NCBI GenBank assembly: GCA_034925865.1
Contig: JAYFRN010000027.1
Span: 1-64,000, forward strand
Direction: 5' to 3'
Source: Oscillospiraceae bacterium
Lineage (GTDB): Bacteria > Bacillota > Clostridia > Oscillospirales > SIG627
Length of the DNA stretch: 64,000 bases
Shown piece after piece: positions 61,438-64,000 of the stretch. The translations under genes and the position numbers were made by a program. Position 1 is the first letter of the stretch; each line of letters begins with the position of its first letter. The notes below the pieces were generated by a model. It was given only the letters and a program-made list of their open reading frames with translations. It had not been told where the DNA came from and made no database searches.

Positions 61438-63210
61438 ATGACAGTGAAAAACACGGTAGCATGGAAACTGGGTATATGCATGATAATTTCCGCTATTCTG
61501 TTTACCGGTTGTCAGAATAACAGTAAGCTGGCCATGACGGAAAGAAGCGATACAGAGCAAAGCGATACAAAGAATACACATGACAAAGAACAATATCAAA
61601 ATTACAACAAACCAATTACCGCTTTACCGATTTATAATACTATAATATATCAAGGAAACGTGCTTGCAACCTCAAAGGATCTGATAATATGCAAATCGCC
61701 GGTTGACGGATATTCAATTTACGCAACTCAAAGCGGTTCTGTCGATCACCGTCTCTATACAAAAATAAATTTAAGCTTACCGTCGGAAATGCAATATGAT
61801 TCCTGGAAGCTGATTCCCATGATACGCGGAGGAAGCGGAGTTGTTGTCGAAATCACGAGAAAAAGCGAAAAAAGTTATTATATATTTGAACCGAATCTGT
61901 CTGATTTTAATTCGGCAAAATTAGAATCCTGCGGCGATTGGCAGAATTTTATTTTTATAGGTGAAATTCCAAAAGATGAAATTACAGAGCTTCTATTAAA
62001 AGTCGGCGATACGCCTCTTTCGGCTTTGCCGGCAAATGAAACCGTATTATTTCAGGGAAGCGTGGCGTATACGGAAAAAAAGCTTGTAATTTGCGAATCT
62101 GACGATGGCTTATATTCAGTTTACGCGACGCAAAGCGGAAATGACGGGGACAAAGCTTACGCAAAAATGTATCCGATGATCCCGACAAATTTGAAATATG
62201 ATTCATGGCGGCTGCTTCCGTTGATACGAGGCAGAGGCGAGGTCGTCGCGGAATTTACAAGCAACGGAATAAAAAGTTATTACAGCTTTGCGGTAAATAT
62301 ATCTGATTTTAATTACGCAAAACTGGATGAGGAGGGCAAGTGGCAGCTTTTGTCATTCAAAGGCGAAATACCTGCGGATGTGGTTGCTCAGGCTTTGGAC
62401 TTAGCAATAAACGGTCCGCCTTCCTCGTTGCCGGATGGTGAAAAGGTAATATACCGCGGCGGATTTATAGGTGATCATGCAACATTGGTTTTATGCAAAT
62501 CAGCAGCTGATCGTTATTCTGTTTACGCGGCAATATCTGACATCTCCGGGCGTGATTCATATATAAAAATGCGTCTGAATATTCCCGAGGATATGGAATA
62601 CGACTCATGGGAGCTGCTTCCGTTTGTATATATCAATGAAAGCATCGTCATAAAATTCACCGCAAATGGCGAAAACAGCTATTATCTCTTCGATCCGAAT
62701 GCTACCGATTATGATTCGGATAACCATTATACAGGCGAATGGCAGGATTTTTATATCGGAGCAGAAAAAACAGAAAAAGAAATATCCCGCATCCTGGACA
62801 GAATTGATAAAGGGCCGCTTTACGAGCTTCCGTCAGACGAGTCTATACTATTTAAAGGTCATCTGAATGTAACCTCGTATGACTTGATAATATGCGAATC
62901 CCCGTCGGAGGGATATGCGATTTATGTAACTAACAATCACATAAAGAATAAGCGAACATATATCAAAATGGATATTGACATACCGGATGAAATTCAATAT
63001 GATTCGTGGCGGCCGCTGTTTTACGCGGGAGGCACCGGCGGAAGCGGCGGAGCCGGTGTAATCCTGGAATTCACACTCGGCGGTGAAAAGAGTTATTATG
63101 GATTCGAAACTTCAACATACGGCGATGATGTGTATGGGTGGCAGAGTTTTAAAGGCGCCTACAAGCTTGACAAAGACGACGAATTTCTGGCAAGCTTATT
63201 GAATCAATAA
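61438..63210 (+). CDS. lipoprotein with four tandem 135-residue repeats
   Basis: 590 residues from ATG 61438 with GGAGGAAAA upstream. Signal peptide with lipobox LFTGC, a Ser/Asp/Thr linker, and four repeats of about 130-140 residues. Each repeat starts LP...(Y/F)xG, has (L/V)(I/V)(I/L)C(K/E)S, YS(I/V)YA, then Y-DSW, then (K/N)SYY and ends near WQ..F.G. Cysteine is conserved in the first part of each repeat. I recognise no family. It is probably anchored in the outer face of the membrane; the repeats could bind a polymer or another protein. Confidence 0.7.
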   Translation: MTVKNTVAWKLGICMIISAILFTGCQNNSKLAMTERSDTEQSDTKNTHDKEQYQNYNKPITALPIYNTIIYQGNVLATSKDLIICKSPVDGYSIYATQSGSVDHRLYTKINLSLPSEMQYDSWKLIPMIRGGSGVVVEITRKSEKSYYIFEPNLSDFNSAKLESCGDWQNFIFIGEIPKDEITELLLKVGDTPLSALPANETVLFQGSVAYTEKKLVICESDDGLYSVYATQSGNDGDKAYAKMYPMIPTNLKYDSWRLLPLIRGRGEVVAEFTSNGIKSYYSFAVNISDFNYAKLDEEGKWQLLSFKGEIPADVVAQALDLAINGPPSSLPDGEKVIYRGGFIGDHATLVLCKSAADRYSVYAAISDISGRDSYIKMRLNIPEDMEYDSWELLPFVYINESIVIKFTANGENSYYLFDPNATDYDSDNHYTGEWQDFYIGAEKTEKEISRILDRIDKGPLYELPSDESILFKGHLNVTSYDLIICESPSEGYAIYVTNNHIKNKRTYIKMDIDIPDEIQYDSWRPLFYAGGTGGSGGAGVILEFTLGGEKSYYGFETSTYGDDVYGWQSFKGAYKLDKDDEFLASLLNQ

Positions 63211-63280
63211 ATGAATGGAAATAAACACTGTACGACATAAACTGTATAATAATATTCCAAGCATATTTACCAGACAGAAA

Positions 63281-63314
63281 TTATTAACGGCATTTATTAA
63301 AACGGCATTTAAAT
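63281..63314. repeat. left arm of split palindromic repeat, copy K
   Basis: TTATTAACGGCATT (63281) and then TTATTAAAACGGCATTTAAA (63294) are two tandem copies of the left outer arm. The second equals the left arm of reference copy J2. The rest of the copy lies after the hairpin-chain element at 63574-63647. Confidence 0.75.
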
Positions 63315-63573
63315 AATGTCTACTGAATAATGCCGTTTTCTAACGGCATAGGTTTTGGCAGTTGAAAAACCAGCCAAAACCCTCCAAAATCATTGATTTT
63401 GGAGTTCAGCATTCATTGATTGCCGCCTGTTTTCTAAATTGGTCGGGTGTCGACCATTTTAGAAGTGCAAGGTTTTTGAGCTGTAAAGCTTAAAAACCTT
63501 GCTCCTGATCAATCATTGTTTTCATCTTTTCCTTACTGTCGTATGTGTTTCATGATTGTTCAGCAGACATTAT
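63313..63573. mobile_element. hairpin-chain element with 15 bp terminal inverted repeats
   Basis: Ends ATAATGTCTACTGAA (63313-63327) and TTCAGCAGACATTAT (63559-63573) are inverted repeats matching at 14 of 15. Inside are consecutive hairpins: ATGCCGTT/AACGGCAT (63330-63349), GGTTTTGGC/GCCAAAACC (63351-63381), CTCCAAAATCA/TGATTTTGGAG (63382-63404), a 13 of 14 stem at 63432-63464, a 14 of 15 stem at 63468-63501, and CAATCAT/ATGATTG (63510-63558). The element interrupts repeat copy K. No open reading frame is present. It is most likely a non-autonomous mobile element or a structured RNA gene. Confidence 0.7.
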
Positions 63574-63647
63574 ATAAGTCGTGTTTTATAAGAGAGAAAA
63601 GCCCATATATCAGAGTCTTTTCTCTCTTTACATGGTTATTAATATGC
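63574..63647. repeat. palindromic intergenic repeat, copy K (right part)
   Basis: ATAAGTCGTGTTTTATAAGA, then GAGAAAAGCCCATATATCAG, AGTCTTTTCTCTCTTTACAT and GGTTATTAATATGC. Core hairpin is perfect; the right end is diverged. Confidence 0.8.
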
Positions 63648-63714
63648 ATAATTTTTTGTTGTTCGATCATGTCAAAAAAAATTCTGATATAACTTTTACT
63701 TAATTTACTCATAA

Positions 63715-64000
<286 letters not shown>

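Noticed and set aside
11100-63650. CRISPR array suggested by many similar short repeats
   Set aside because: The repeats are 80-110 bp palindromes spread over the window at irregular distances, with no spacers of uniform length and no cas genes.

Overview
The window looks like the chromosome of a spore-forming member of the Clostridia (Bacillota), probably an uncultured lineage. It carries a complete spoIIIAA-AH operon, Gram-positive style surface proteins and lipoproteins, a PPi-type phosphofructokinase, a YerC/TrpR-family regulator, an L10-leader-controlled ribosomal protein operon and consensus sigma-A promoters. GC content is moderate by eye, with AT-rich intergenic DNA. Stop codons are almost all TAA or TGA. 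Apart from one amber codon that interrupts a helicase, I found only one gene ending in TAG.

Layout. 0.4-15 kb, all minus strand: central metabolism. aroF-type DAHP synthase, PPi-PFK, metA, hslO, a methyltransferase and yerC are tightly packed, followed by a LarA-like gene, gnd, an amidohydrolase and a nucleoside salvage cluster (deoC, deoD, deoB, cdd, pdp). 15.5-19.5 kb: a tRNA with CAU anticodon and the rpmG-secE-nusG-rplK-rplA-rplJ-rplL operon. 19.6-28.2 kb: accessory genes, namely a wall-anchored beta-helix-like protein, two BtrH-like paralogues, two GyrI-like effector-binding proteins (one frameshifted), a small cysteine protein, a UvrD-like helicase split by an in-frame TAG, and an ImmA/XRE pair with its own operator-promoter. 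28.5-33.3 kb: an overlapping trio of 7TM-GAF-GGDEF-HD-GYP signalling protein, GH3-family adenylating enzyme and ICMT-like methyltransferase. 34-39.4 kb (plus strand): two zinc-ribbon ABC exporters flanking a DUF1854 protein, a set that sequence databases link to cyanophycin metabolism. 39.7-48.5 kb: lipoproteins, a LysM-CAP protein, a LytTR regulator with a membrane partner, an XRE-TPR regulator, an ECF sigma factor with a membrane partner, and GNAT acetyltransferases including remnants. 48.8-53.9 kb: the SpoIIIA channel operon. 54.2-64 kb: a TetR regulator, feoAB, two PHP phosphoesterases, a lipase-like hydrolase, a four-repeat lipoprotein, and the start of purA.

The most unusual content is non-coding. 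About a dozen copies of a roughly 80-110 bp palindromic element lie only between genes. Each has a central hairpin, and the best copies have terminal inverted repeats beginning TTATTAA. The copy upstream of purA is split by a second element of about 261 bp with its own 15 bp terminal inverted repeats, whose interior is a chain of five or six separate hairpins. A third structure, a three-way-junction palindrome of about 90 bp, lies near 23.9 kb. I found no CRISPR array, rRNA gene, intact transposase or integrase in the window.
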